This document shows, piece by piece, positions 9,148 to 18,867 of a DNA stretch of 64,000 nucleotides (the stretch's first letter is position 1; each line of letters opens with the position of its first letter). A program made the position numbers and the translations under genes. The stretch lies in contig DASSLY010000080.1 of the NCBI GenBank assembly GCA_035689185.1, positions 1 through 64,000 on the forward strand, in the 5' to 3' direction. Below the pieces are notes generated by a model. It was not told the DNA's origin. It did no database searches and saw only the letters and a program-made list of their open reading frames with translations. The stretch is from DASSLY01 sp035689185 (lineage in GTDB: Bacteria; Actinomycetota; Actinomycetes; Actinomycetales; Dermatophilaceae).

Positions 9148-11046
9148 GTGCCTTTTCAGACCCGCGGTGACATCCGCAACGTTGCCATCGTGGCCCACGT
9201 CGACCACGGCAAGACCACCCTGGTGGACAAGATGCTGTGGCAGTCCGGGGCGTTCGGCGCCCACCAGCACGTCGACGAGCGGGCGATGGACTCCGGTGAC
9301 CTGGAGCGCGAGAAGGGCATCACCATCCTGGCCAAGAACACCGCGGTCCGCTATGCCGGGCCCGCGGCGGTGGAGGTGGGCGAGCCAGGCGGGGTGACGA
9401 TCAACATCATCGACACTCCCGGGCACGCGGACTTCGGCGGCGAGGTGGAGCGAGGGCTGTCCATGGTGGACGGCGTGGTGCTGCTGGTCGACGCGTCCGA
9501 GGGGCCGCTGCCGCAGACCAGGTTCGTGCTGCGGAAGGCGCTGCAGGCCAAGCTGCCGGTCGTGTTGTGCGTGAACAAGGTGGACCGGCCGGACGCCCGG
9601 ATCGAGACCGTCGTCGACGACACGTACGAGCTGTTCCTGGACCTGGACGCCACCGAGGAGCAGATCGACTTCCCGATCGTCTACGCCTCGGCCCGCTCCG
9701 GGCGGGCCTCGATGACGCGCCCGGCCGACGGCGGCCAGCCCGAGGGCGGCGACCTGTCGGCCCTGTTCCGGACGATCCTCACCACCGTGCCGGCACCCAC
9801 GTATGACGATGCCGCGCCGCTGCAGGCGCACGTCACCAACCTGGACTCCTCGCCGTTCCTGGGCCGGCTGGCCCTGCTGCGGGTGCGCAACGGCACCATC
9901 ACCAAGGGGCAGCAGGTCGCGTGGTGCCGCCACGACGGGACGGTGGAGCGGGTCAAGGTCACCGAGCTGCTGATGACCGAGGCGCTGGAGCGCAAACCTG
10001 CCGCGAGCGCCGGCCCGGGGGACATCATCGCGGTCGCCGGGATCCCCGAGATCACGATCGGGGAGACCCTGGCCGACGCGGCCGACCCGCGCCCGCTGCC
10101 GTTGATCACGGTGGACGAGCCGGCCATCTCGATGACCATCGGGATCAACACCTCCCCGCTGGCCGGCCGGGCCAAAGGCGCCAAGGTGACGGCCCGGCAG
10201 GTCTTGGACCGGCTGGAACGCGAGCTGGTCGGCAACGTCTCGATCCGGCTGCTGCCGACGCAGCGGCCGGACACCTGGGAGGTGCAGGGCCGGGGCGAGC
10301 TGGCGCTGGCGATCCTGGTCGAGCAGATGCGGCGCGAGGGCTACGAGCTCACCGTCGGCAAGCCGCAGGTGGTGACCCGCGAGGTCGGTGGCAAGGTGCA
10401 CGAGCCGGTCGAGCGGCTCACGATCGACGCGCCGGAGGAGTTCCTGGGCGTGGTCACCCAGCTGCTGGCCGCCCGCAAGGGCCGGATGGAGCAGATGACC
10501 AACCACGGCACCGGCTGGGTCCGGATGGAGTTCCTGGTGCCCAGCCGCGGGCTGATCGGCTTCCGCACCGAGTTCCTCACCGACACCCGCGGCACCGGCA
10601 TCGCCCACCACGTCTTCGAGGACTACGAGCCGTGGTTCGGGGAGCTGAAGACCCGCCAGACCGGGTCGTTGGTGGCCGACCGCTCGGGTGCCGCCACGTC
10701 ATACGCGATGTTCAACCTGCAGGAGCGGGGGACGCTGTTCGTCGAGCCGGCCACCGAGGTCTACGAGGGGATGATCGTCGGGGAGAACTCCCGCGCCGAC
10801 GACATGGACGTCAACATCTGCCGGGAGAAGAAGTTGACCAACGTCCGGTCCTCCACCGCCGACGTGCTGGAGCGGCTGGTGCCGCCGCGGCGGCTGAGCC
10901 TGGAGCAGTCGCTGGAGTTCTGCCGCGAGGACGAGTGCGTCGAGGTGACACCGGAGGCGGTGCGCATCCGCAAGGTCGAGCTGGAGCAGGTGGTCCGCGC
11001 CCGCCAGGCCGCGCGGGCTCGCACGGCCGGCCGCGCGGCCACCTGA
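9148..11046 (+). CDS. typA: Translational GTPase TypA/BipA
   Basis: Ribosome-associated GTPase of 632 residues, a paralogue of EF-G that helps growth under stress and 50S assembly. Seen in order: G1 AHVDHGKTT (residues 16-24), switch region with EREKGITILAKNTAV, G3 DTPGHADF, G4 NKVD, EF-Tu domain II, and the TypA-specific C-terminal domain (RGTLFVEPATEVYEGMIVGE). The GTG at 9148 fits a leaderless start: the hexamer GACAAT ends seven bases before it. An in-frame ATG at 9139 is the alternative. The next gene begins ten bases after the stop. Confidence 0.95.
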   Translation: MPFQTRGDIRNVAIVAHVDHGKTTLVDKMLWQSGAFGAHQHVDERAMDSGDLEREKGITILAKNTAVRYAGPAAVEVGEPGGVTINIIDTPGHADFGGEVERGLSMVDGVVLLVDASEGPLPQTRFVLRKALQAKLPVVLCVNKVDRPDARIETVVDDTYELFLDLDATEEQIDFPIVYASARSGRASMTRPADGGQPEGGDLSALFRTILTTVPAPTYDDAAPLQAHVTNLDSSPFLGRLALLRVRNGTITKGQQVAWCRHDGTVERVKVTELLMTEALERKPAASAGPGDIIAVAGIPEITIGETLADAADPRPLPLITVDEPAISMTIGINTSPLAGRAKGAKVTARQVLDRLERELVGNVSIRLLPTQRPDTWEVQGRGELALAILVEQMRREGYELTVGKPQVVTREVGGKVHEPVERLTIDAPEEFLGVVTQLLAARKGRMEQMTNHGTGWVRMEFLVPSRGLIGFRTEFLTDTRGTGIAHHVFEDYEPWFGELKTRQTGSLVADRSGAATSYAMFNLQERGTLFVEPATEVYEGMIVGENSRADDMDVNICREKKLTNVRSSTADVLERLVPPRRLSLEQSLEFCREDECVEVTPEAVRIRKVELEQVVRARQAARARTAGRAAT

Positions 11047-11055
11047 CCGGTCGCG

Positions 11056-11904
11056 TTGTCCTGCCTCCTGCTCGTCCACGCGCACCCCGACGACGAGACC
11101 CTGGCCACCGGCATCACGATGGCCTCGTATGCCGCAGCGGGTCACCGGGTGCGCCTGGTCACCTGCACGCTGGGGGAGGAAGGCGAGGTGATCCCGCCGT
11201 CCCTGCGGCACCTGGCCGCCGACCGCGGCGATCGCCTCGGAGCGCACCGGCGGGAGGAGCTGCGCCGGGCCATGGCCGTGCTCGGCGTCGAGCACGAGCT
11301 GCTCGGCGACGGCGCGGGCGTGGCGTACCGCGACTCCGGGATGGCAGGCATGCCCAGCGGCCGGCGTCGCGAGGCGTTCGTCAACGCCGACCTGGGGGAA
11401 GCGGCGGGCCTGCTCGCCGGCCGGATCGCCGACCTGGCCCCGGACGTGGTGGTGACCTATGAGCGGTACGGCGGGTACGGCCACCCCGACCACATCCAGG
11501 CGCACCGGGTCACCATGGCAGCGCTGCGCCTGCTGGGGTCCGCCGCTCCGCCCGCGCTCGGCGTCGTGACGCCGCTGTCGTGGGCGCGCGAGGACCGGGC
11601 CTGGTTGGCCGGCCACGTGCGGGAGCCCGGGGTGACCGTGCTCGGCGAGGACGCGGCATACCCGCCGTCGGTGGTGCCCGACGAGGTGGTGACCCACGCG
11701 GTGGCGGACCCCGCCGTGGTGCCGCTGCAGGCGCAGGCGCTGCGGGCGCACGCGACCCAGGTGTCGGTGTTCGACGGGTTCTACGCGCTCTCGAATGCGA
11801 TTGCGGCTCGGCTGTCCGGTCGGGAGGCGTATGCCCGCCTCGACCCGGCGACGGGGGAGTTCGCGCCCCGGGCCGGCGTGCAGTCGGGGCTGCTGCCGTG
11901 GTGA
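11056..11904 (+). CDS. mshB: N-acetyl-1-D-myo-inosityl-2-amino-2-deoxy-alpha-D-glucopyranoside deacetylase (mycothiol)
   Basis: PIG-L/LmbE-type zinc deacetylase of 282 residues, the MshB step that yields GlcN-Ins for mycothiol, the actinobacterial thiol buffer. The metal site is clear: HAHPDDETLATG at residues 8-19 and GYGHPDHIQAH near 135-145. The start is TTG, the only start codon in frame before the HPDDE motif, ten bases after typA, so it is likely transcribed with typA. The related conjugate amidase Mca is about the same length, so that role is possible, but the sequence and neighbours favour MshB. Confidence 0.85.
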   Translation: MSCLLLVHAHPDDETLATGITMASYAAAGHRVRLVTCTLGEEGEVIPPSLRHLAADRGDRLGAHRREELRRAMAVLGVEHELLGDGAGVAYRDSGMAGMPSGRRREAFVNADLGEAAGLLAGRIADLAPDVVVTYERYGGYGHPDHIQAHRVTMAALRLLGSAAPPALGVVTPLSWAREDRAWLAGHVREPGVTVLGEDAAYPPSVVPDEVVTHAVADPAVVPLQAQALRAHATQVSVFDGFYALSNAIAARLSGREAYARLDPATGEFAPRAGVQSGLLPW

Positions 11905-12383
11905 CGGTGGACGAGTACCGGCTGGCCATGGGCCGGTTCGCCAGCGGGGTGGCCGTGGTGACCACGCTGGGCGGGCGCCACGACCACGCGATGACCGCCA
12001 ACGCGATCGCGTCGGTGTCGCTCGACCCCATCCTGTTGCTCGTCTGCGTGGAGCAGGAGGCGCGGTTCCACGACGCCATCCTCGAGGCCGGGGTGTGGGG
12101 GGTCAGCCTGCTCCCGGCGTCGCTGCGGTGGGCGGCCGACTGGCTGGCGACCCGCGGCCGGCCGCTGCACGGGCAACTGGACCGCATCGCCCACCATGCC
12201 GGCGGGGCCACCGGCGTCGCCCTGCTGGACCAGTCGCTCGCGGCCCTGGAGTGCCGCACGACCGCGGTCCACCCCGCGGGGGACCACACCATCGTGGTAG
12301 GCGAGGTCGTGGGCGTCGAGGCGACCGACCATCCCGGCGAGGCGCTGGCGTACTACCGCGGCCGGTACGACCGGCTGCCCTGA
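11901..12383 (+). CDS. Flavin reductase-like protein
   Basis: About 160 residues of the flavin reductase domain (FMN-binding split barrel). The core MGRFASGVAVVTTLGGRHDHAMTANA includes the T-ANA flavin loop of this family, followed by SLDPILLLVCVEQEARFHDAI. Such proteins reduce FMN or FAD with NAD(P)H for a partner monooxygenase, or act alone. Three in-frame GTG codons (11898, 11901, 11907) are possible; 11901 overlaps the mshB stop as GTGA, so translational coupling is likely. No partner oxygenase is visible. Confidence 0.85.
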   Translation: MTVDEYRLAMGRFASGVAVVTTLGGRHDHAMTANAIASVSLDPILLLVCVEQEARFHDAILEAGVWGVSLLPASLRWAADWLATRGRPLHGQLDRIAHHAGGATGVALLDQSLAALECRTTAVHPAGDHTIVVGEVVGVEATDHPGEALAYYRGRYDRLP

Positions 12384-12482
12384 CGCCGGCGCCGGACCCT
12401 GGTGGGGTCGTTCGCCGCCGGCGACGCACGCCCATCGCCCGACGGCGAGCGGCCGCGTCCGGGCGGTGTCGCCCCGCTGGCC

Positions 12483-12488
12483 TAGCCT
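12483..12488 (+). promoter_or_regulatory. -10 hexamer upstream of DUF1801 gene
   Basis: TAGCCT matches the TAnnnT form seen throughout the window. It would place the transcript start near 12495, leaving a leader of about 50 nt that ends with the ribosome site GGGAAAGG before the ATG at 12547. Confidence 0.45.
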
Positions 12489-12546
12489 GTCCATGGGCGT
12501 CGTAGAGGACCCGCACCGCAGCGTCACCACGGGAAAGGCTTTGAGC

Positions 12547-12996
12547 ATGGCAGCGAGGACCGCGCGGTCTGCTTCCGAGGGCTTCAGCGCCCAGGAGCGG
12601 GCCGCGATGAAGGAGCGCGCGGAAGAGCTGCGCGCCCAGGGCAAGAAGGGCGCCAAGCAGGCGGACGGGCTGCAGGCGGTGCTGGACCGGATCGCGCAGA
12701 TGGCGCCGGAAGATCGCGAGCTCGCGGAGCGCGTGCACGTCACGGTGACCGCGGCCGCCCCCGAGCTGTCGCCGAAGACGTGGTACGGGATGCCCGCCTA
12801 CGCCAACGCGGACGGCAAGGTGGTGGTGTTCTTCCAGGACGCGGGCAAGTTCAGCTACCGGTACTCGACCCTGGGCTTCCAGGATGCGGCCGCTCTCGAC
12901 GACGGCGAGATGTGGCCGGTGTCCTACGCGCTGCTGAGGTGGACCCCCCGGGTGGAGCAGCAGGTCGCCGAGCTGGTGAAGGCCGCGGTCTCCTGA
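12547..12996 (+). CDS. DUF1801 (YdhG-like) domain protein
   Basis: A protein of 149 residues. A charged N-terminal helix (SAQERAAMKERAEELRAQGKKG) leads into the YdhG/DUF1801 fold, with AAAPELSPKTWYGMPAYANADGKVVVFF as the characteristic core. The family is small, soluble and of uncertain role; some relatives resemble phosphoribosyl or iron chaperone-like folds. The ATG is chosen over longer frames because of the Lys/Glu-rich start and the ribosome site. It is a separate transcription unit from the reductase, judged by the promoter hexamer between them. Confidence 0.8.
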   Translation: MAARTARSASEGFSAQERAAMKERAEELRAQGKKGAKQADGLQAVLDRIAQMAPEDRELAERVHVTVTAAAPELSPKTWYGMPAYANADGKVVVFFQDAGKFSYRYSTLGFQDAAALDDGEMWPVSYALLRWTPRVEQQVAELVKAAVS

Positions 12997-13045
12997 GCGT
13001 CGCCACGGCCGCGGCCCGGTCCGCGGGCCCAGACGGGTGCAGGCG

Positions 13046-14731
13046 ATGAGCCGTTCGACCCGGCTCCTGCTGATCCTGCTCTCCGCGGTGGTGGTGCTCG
13101 CCGCCGCGTATGCCGGGCTGGCTGCCTGGGCGGGCCAGCGCACGCCGGCGAAGGCGACGGTGACCGGCATACCGGTCGGCGGGTTGTCCGAGGCTGCGGC
13201 GCGGTCGAGCCTGGCCGCGGGACTGGCCGAACGCGGCCCCATCCCGCTGGAGCTGGTCGAGCCGAGCGGTGACGTGGTCCGGCTGGCCGCCGCGGACGTG
13301 GGCTTGGCCGTCGACGTGCCGTCGACCGTCCGGCCGCTGGTCGGGTTCTCACTGCATCCGGCGCGGATCTGGGAGCGGCTGACCGGAGGTTCGGAGCGGC
13401 CGCTGGTCGCCGCCGTGGACCGGGCGCGGCTGCGAGCAGCCGTCGACCAGGCCGCAGCCCGGACCGACCAGGCGGTGCGGGAGGGGTCCGTCAGCTTCGC
13501 CGGCGGCCGGGCCGTCGTGACCACCCCGGTCGTGGGGGTGACGGTGGACCGCGACCGGACCGTGGCCGGGATCGCCGCAGCGTGGCCGGCACGAACCCGG
13601 ATCGATGCGGTCGCGACCACCGTCGAGCCGAAGCTGTCCGCAGCCGAAATCGACCGGGCGGTGCGGGAGTTCGCGCAGCCGGCCATGTCCGGCCCGGTCC
13701 GGCTCAGGGTCGGCGCCCGAAGGGTCGTGCTCGCTCCGACGGCCCTCTCGCCGGCGCTGTCGATGCGACCCGACCCCCACGGCCGCCTGCTGCCCGTGCT
13801 GGACGCGAACCGGCTCGCGGCCGCGATCAGGGCGGCCGCCCCGGGCGTGGAGCCGGCGGCGAAGGACGCCACGGTCCGGCTGGTGAACGGCCGGCCACGA
13901 GTGCTGGCCGCGACCAACGGGGTGGTGCTGGACGCGGGCAGGCTCGCCGCGGCGGTGTTGCCCGCGCTTACCTCGACGACGCGGGCGGCCACCGTGCCGG
14001 TGCGGCTGCGCGAGCCGCGGATCACCACGGCCGAGGCCAAGGCCTGGCGGGTCACCGAGATCGTGTCCTCGTTCACCAGCGTGTTCCCGACGGGGGCGAG
14101 CAACGCGGCGCGGACCCACAACATCGGGGTGGCGATCCGGGAGCTCAACGGGACACTGGTGGAGCCGGGCCAGCAGTTCAGTCTCAACGCCGAGCTGGGG
14201 CAGCGTACCCCGGCCAAGGGGTACCAGCGGGCGCCGGTGATCTATGGTGGCCGGCTCAGCAAGGACTACGGCGGCGGCGTGTCGCAGGTCTCGACCACCG
14301 TGTACAACGCCGCCTACTTCGCCGGGATGCGGCTGGACGAGCACACCCCGCACTCGTTCTACATCTCCCGCTACCCCGAGGGCCGGGAGGCCACAGTGTC
14401 CTGGCCCAACGTGCACAACAAGTGGACCAACACCAGCGGCTACGGGATCCTCATCGAGTCCTGGGTCGAGGGCAACGCCGTGCGGATGCGGTTCTGGGGC
14501 ACCAAGATCTGGCACATCGAGTCGGTGAAGGGGCCGCGGGTCAACTACCGCCAGCCTCGGGAAGTCGTCGACGACAGCCCCACCTGCGTGCCGCAGTCAC
14601 CGCAGGCTGGCTTCGACGTCACCGTGACCCGGCTGTTCCAGCGCGGTGGCCGGACCGTGAAGCAGGACAGCTACACCACCCACTACATCGCCGAGGACGA
14701 CGTCACCTGCACCCATCCCGACGCCGGGTGA
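13046..14731 (+). CDS. VanW family protein with peptidoglycan-binding-like repeats
   Basis: A protein of 561 residues with one N-terminal membrane anchor (residues 5-28, TRLLLILLSAVVVLAAAY). Two putative peptidoglycan-binding (PG_binding_4-like) repeats follow in the extracellular part, then a VanW domain (from FPTGASNAARTHNIGVA, through NAELGQRTPAKGYQRAPVI and GGGVSQVSTTVYNAA). VanW proteins are linked to glycopeptide resistance clusters and cell-wall modification but have no proven reaction. The ATG at 13046 has a GCAGG site; a GTG nine bases earlier is possible. No vanA/vanH-type genes are nearby, so a housekeeping wall role is more likely than resistance. Confidence 0.9.
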   Translation: MSRSTRLLLILLSAVVVLAAAYAGLAAWAGQRTPAKATVTGIPVGGLSEAAARSSLAAGLAERGPIPLELVEPSGDVVRLAAADVGLAVDVPSTVRPLVGFSLHPARIWERLTGGSERPLVAAVDRARLRAAVDQAAARTDQAVREGSVSFAGGRAVVTTPVVGVTVDRDRTVAGIAAAWPARTRIDAVATTVEPKLSAAEIDRAVREFAQPAMSGPVRLRVGARRVVLAPTALSPALSMRPDPHGRLLPVLDANRLAAAIRAAAPGVEPAAKDATVRLVNGRPRVLAATNGVVLDAGRLAAAVLPALTSTTRAATVPVRLREPRITTAEAKAWRVTEIVSSFTSVFPTGASNAARTHNIGVAIRELNGTLVEPGQQFSLNAELGQRTPAKGYQRAPVIYGGRLSKDYGGGVSQVSTTVYNAAYFAGMRLDEHTPHSFYISRYPEGREATVSWPNVHNKWTNTSGYGILIESWVEGNAVRMRFWGTKIWHIESVKGPRVNYRQPREVVDDSPTCVPQSPQAGFDVTVTRLFQRGGRTVKQDSYTTHYIAEDDVTCTHPDAG

Positions 14732-14930
14732 CGTGGCCGCGAAGCCGGTCCGCCGGTCTCGATCCCGCAGCACCGCGACGTCTGAGGGGCCCCATGCTCG
14801 CGACTTTCATGGCAAGCGGCGCTCGGCTGCGGGCTCCACGCTGGTCGTGCCGGGGGACAGGGCGTCCAGCGGATCGGCCACCACGGCATACTAGTAACGC
14901 CACCGCAGCCCCAGGAGGACCGGGAATCCC

Positions 14931-15257
14931 ATGACGTACGTCATCGCCTTGCCGTGTGTAGACCTCAAGGACAAGGCCTGCATCGAGGAGTGTCCGGTCG
15001 ATTGCATCTACGAGGGCGAACGCTCCCTCTACATCCATCCGGACGAGTGCGTCGACTGCGGCGCGTGCGAGCCGGTGTGCCCGGTGGAGGCGATCTACTA
15101 CGAGGACGACGTGCCGTCCGAGTGGGCTGACTACTACAAGGCCAACGTCGAGTTCTTCGATGACCTCGGCAGCCCGGGCGGGGCGGCCAAGCTCGGGCTG
15201 ATCCCCAAGGACCACCCGCTCATCGCCAGCCTGCCGCCGCAGAAGCACGACGAGTAG
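14931..15257 (+). CDS. fdxA: 7Fe-8S ferredoxin
   Basis: Ferredoxin of 108 residues. Clusters are bound by CIEECPVDC at residues 17-25 (an incomplete set) and CVDCGACEPVCP at residues 45-56, the [3Fe-4S][4Fe-4S] arrangement of FdxA/FdxC. It carries electrons at low potential, for example to cytochromes P450 or oxidoreductases. A strong AGGAGG site precedes the ATG by 14 bases. The stop overlaps the dapC start by one base, an arrangement conserved in actinobacteria. Confidence 0.95.
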   Translation: MTYVIALPCVDLKDKACIEECPVDCIYEGERSLYIHPDECVDCGACEPVCPVEAIYYEDDVPSEWADYYKANVEFFDDLGSPGGAAKLGLIPKDHPLIASLPPQKHDE

Positions 15258-16417
15258 TGCAGCTGCCGGACTTCCCCTGGGACTCCCTCGCGCCGTACAA
15301 GGACCGCGCCGCTGCCCATCCTGGGGGGCTGGTCGACCTGTCCGTCGGCACCCCGGTCGACCCGACGCCGAGGCTGGTGCGCGAGGCGCTGGCCGCGGCC
15401 TCCGACGCGCCCGGCTATCCGCAGACCTGGGGGACGCCGGCGCTGCGCGAGGCGGTGAGCGCCTGGTTCGCCCGCCGGCGTGGGGTCCCGGGGGTCGACC
15501 CGGACGGGGTGCTGCCCACGGTGGGCAGCAAGGAGCTGGTCGCCTGGCTGCCGACGCTGCTCGGCTGCGGACCGGGGGACCTGGTCGGCTTCCCGGAGGT
15601 CGCCTACCCCACGTATGACGTCGGCGCGCGGCTCGCGCGCGCCACGCCGATGCCGGTCGGCGGGCTGACGGCCCTGGGGCCGCTGACCGCCGGCACCACC
15701 CCGAGGCTGCTGTGGGTGAACAGCCCCAGCAACCCCACTGGCCAGGTCCTCGGGACGGGACACCTGGCCAAGGTGGTGGCCTGGGCCCGCCAGCACGGGG
15801 TCGTCGTCGCCAGCGACGAGTGCTACGCCGAGCTGGACTGGCGCGCCGACGGCGAGCGGGAGCCGCATACTCCGAGCACCCCCAGCATCCTGGACCCGCA
15901 CGTGTGCGGCGGCAGCCACGAGGGGCTGCTGGCGGTGTACTCGTTGTCCAAGCAGAGCAACCTGGCCGGGTACCGGGCGGGGTTCGTCGCCGGGGACCCG
16001 GCGCTGGTGCGGTCCGTCCTGGAGGTGCGCAAGCACGCGGGGATGATCGTGCCCTGGCCGGTGCAGCAAGCGATGCTGGTCACGCTGTCCGACGACGCGC
16101 ACGTGGCCGAGCAGCGGGTGCGGTACCAATTGCGCCGGGACCGGCTGCGGGAGGCGTTGGAGGGGGCAGGGTTCCGGGTGGACCTGTCGCAGGCCGGCCT
16201 CTACCTCTGGGTGACCCGCGGGGAGGACTGCTGGCACACGGTGTCCGAGCTGGCGGCGCTGGGCATCCTGGTGGCACCCGGGGCGTTCTACGGCCGGCCG
16301 GGCGAGCGCCACGTCCGGGTGGCGTTGACCGCCACCGACGAGCGAATCGGTGCGGCCGTGTCCAGGCTGGCTACCTCACAGGGCCGACTACCCCAGCGGA
16401 AAAGGCCGCTGGGGTAG
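15257..16417 (+). CDS. dapC: N-succinyldiaminopimelate aminotransferase
   Basis: Fold-type I PLP aminotransferase of 386 residues that converts N-succinyl-2-amino-6-ketopimelate to N-succinyl-LL-diaminopimelate in lysine and peptidoglycan precursor synthesis. Visible motifs: WVNSPSNPTGQ (substrate and PLP contact), SDECYAELDW (the Asp that holds the PLP ring), and SLSKQSNLAGYRAGF, where the Lys forms the Schiff base. It starts with GTG, overlapping the ferredoxin stop (TAGTG). dapD and dapE lie 3-5 kb away, so three pathway steps are in this window. A terminator hairpin includes its stop codon. Confidence 0.92.
   Translation: MQLPDFPWDSLAPYKDRAAAHPGGLVDLSVGTPVDPTPRLVREALAAASDAPGYPQTWGTPALREAVSAWFARRRGVPGVDPDGVLPTVGSKELVAWLPTLLGCGPGDLVGFPEVAYPTYDVGARLARATPMPVGGLTALGPLTAGTTPRLLWVNSPSNPTGQVLGTGHLAKVVAWARQHGVVVASDECYAELDWRADGEREPHTPSTPSILDPHVCGGSHEGLLAVYSLSKQSNLAGYRAGFVAGDPALVRSVLEVRKHAGMIVPWPVQQAMLVTLSDDAHVAEQRVRYQLRRDRLREALEGAGFRVDLSQAGLYLWVTRGEDCWHTVSELAALGILVAPGAFYGRPGERHVRVALTATDERIGAAVSRLATSQGRLPQRKRPLG
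16388..16417 (+). terminator. Perfect 12-bp hairpin containing the dapC stop codon
   Basis: CTACCCCAGCGG and CCGCTGGGGTAG are perfect complements around the loop AAAAGG. The final TAG is the dapC stop codon, so the last eight or so codons form the stem. No T run follows, as is usual in high-GC actinobacteria. It separates dapC from citrate synthase. Confidence 0.75.
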
Positions 16418-16459
16418 GTTCGACCCGCTGCCCGACCCCCGATGCAGGAGGACGACGCG

Positions 16460-17755
<1,296 letters not shown>

Positions 17756-17817
17756 CCCGACGCACACCCGCACGGTCGGGGCAGGGCGGCGAGGCGTCCG
17801 GACGGGCTGAAGGCGCG

Positions 17818-18044
17818 GCGTCAGGCGAAGGTGACGACGACGGTGCGGGGGGTCGGCGCCGGCGTGGGTGCCGGAGCCCAGGACCAGCCGGACACCGCTT
17901 CGGCCGCGTTTTCCGGCCCGAAAGGGCCGGAAACGCGGCCAAAGCGGTGTCCGGTCGGGCAAAGGGAAGGGCGTCAGGCGAAGGTGACGACGACGGTGCG
18001 GGGGGTCGGCGCCGGCGTGGGTGCCGGCGACCAGGACCAGCCGG
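17818..18044. repeat. 74-bp direct duplication of the 3' end of the lysozyme-like gene
   Basis: Bases 17818-17891 and 17971-18044 are identical except for two positions. The right copy is the real 3' end of the gene at 17974, stop codon included. The left copy lies outside the gene, 153 bp away and in the same reading phase, with its own stop at 17821-17823. A palindromic element starts exactly where the left copy ends. Confidence 0.85.
17888..17954. repeat. Long palindromic element, copy A
   Basis: A 67-bp imperfect palindrome whose ends are CCGGACACCGC and GCGGTGTCCGG and whose centre is CCGGCCCGAAAGGGCCGG. The arms pair almost fully, with one G-T position and one bulge. It sits between the convergent citrate synthase and lysozyme-like genes, so it could act as a two-way terminator. 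A relative with the same ends is at 23586-23654. Confidence 0.75.
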
Positions 18045-18867
18045 CCTCGTCGCGGGTCCGGGTCCAGGTCCGCGAGCCGACGGTCACCGACGTCACCCCG
18101 TGCTGGGCCCCGTGCGCAACCGTCCACGCGCCCGCCGCCCAGGCCAGCTGCTCGCTGCGGGCCGTGGCCACCACCCGTCCCGACGACACGGCACCGGCCA
18201 CCGCCAGCTCCCTCTTGAGCCCGCTCACCACCGCCGCAGGTGCTCCGGCCGAGGTCGCCCGGTCCAGCCGGCAGCCGATCCCGCCAGGGGAGTGCCCGGC
18301 CAGGGTGGAGGCCAGGACACGGCCCTCCTGCTCGTGATCGGCGTACGCCTCCGGGTAGGCGCTGCGCTGCACCTGCTGGGCCACCTCGGTGATGTTGCGC
18401 GACTCGTAGTTCGCGATCTTGACCAGCGCGTCGTAGAACTTGCCGGCCGAGTACACCGGGTCGCGGACCTGCGCGGCAGTGCCCCAGCCCTGGCTGGGCC
18501 GTTGCTGGAACAGGCCGAGGGAGTCGCGGTCGCCGTAGCCGACGTTGCGCAGGTCCGACTCCTGGATCGCCGTGGCCAAGGCGATGGTGGCCGCCCGGGC
18601 CGGCAGCCCGCGACGCAACGCGACCGCGGTGATCGTGGCCGCGTTCGCGGTCTGCTCCGGGTCGAACCTCACCTCGTTGCCGAGCGCGACCGCCCGGCAC
18701 ATCGGCCCGCCGAAGTTGCGGACCATGCCACTCACGCCGAAGTAGGCGCCACCGAGGACCGCTACGAGCAGCAGCAGGAGCAGTACCCGGCCCGGCCAGC
18801 GGCGCCGGCGCCGGCCCGGGGTCACTTCACCGCGTAGGCCCGGGACGACGTGCTCACGCGTTGGCAT
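17974..18867 (-). CDS. Membrane-anchored lysozyme-like protein of unknown family
   Basis: A protein of 297 residues: an Arg-rich cytoplasmic stretch (RRRRRWPGR), one membrane helix (about residues 27-46), then an extracellular domain. The segment TIALATAIQESDLRNVGYGDRDSLGLFQQRPSQGWGT resembles the catalytic region of transglycosylases and Rpf proteins, where a Glu precedes a GLFQ motif. I infer a peptidoglycan-hydrolase-like fold; activity is unproven. The C-terminus is a Pro-Thr linker ending TVVVTFA. The ATG overlaps the dapD stop by 14 bp; a GTG at 18825 is an alternative start. Its 3' end is duplicated downstream. Confidence 0.75.
   Translation of the reverse strand: MPTREHVVPGLRGEVTPGRRRRRWPGRVLLLLLLVAVLGGAYFGVSGMVRNFGGPMCRAVALGNEVRFDPEQTANAATITAVALRRGLPARAATIALATAIQESDLRNVGYGDRDSLGLFQQRPSQGWGTAAQVRDPVYSAGKFYDALVKIANYESRNITEVAQQVQRSAYPEAYADHEQEGRVLASTLAGHSPGGIGCRLDRATSAGAPAAVVSGLKRELAVAGAVSSGRVVATARSEQLAWAAGAWTVAHGAQHGVTSVTVGSRTWTRTRDEAGWSWSPAPTPAPTPRTVVVTFA

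Noticed and set aside
9061..10611. Long minus-strand frame antisense to typA
   Set aside because: Low-complexity translation without motifs, opposite a clearly real GTPase gene.
13046..14731. Glycopeptide resistance locus because of the VanW domain
   Set aside because: No vanH, vanA, vanX or two-component genes are nearby; VanW proteins are widespread in actinobacteria without resistance.
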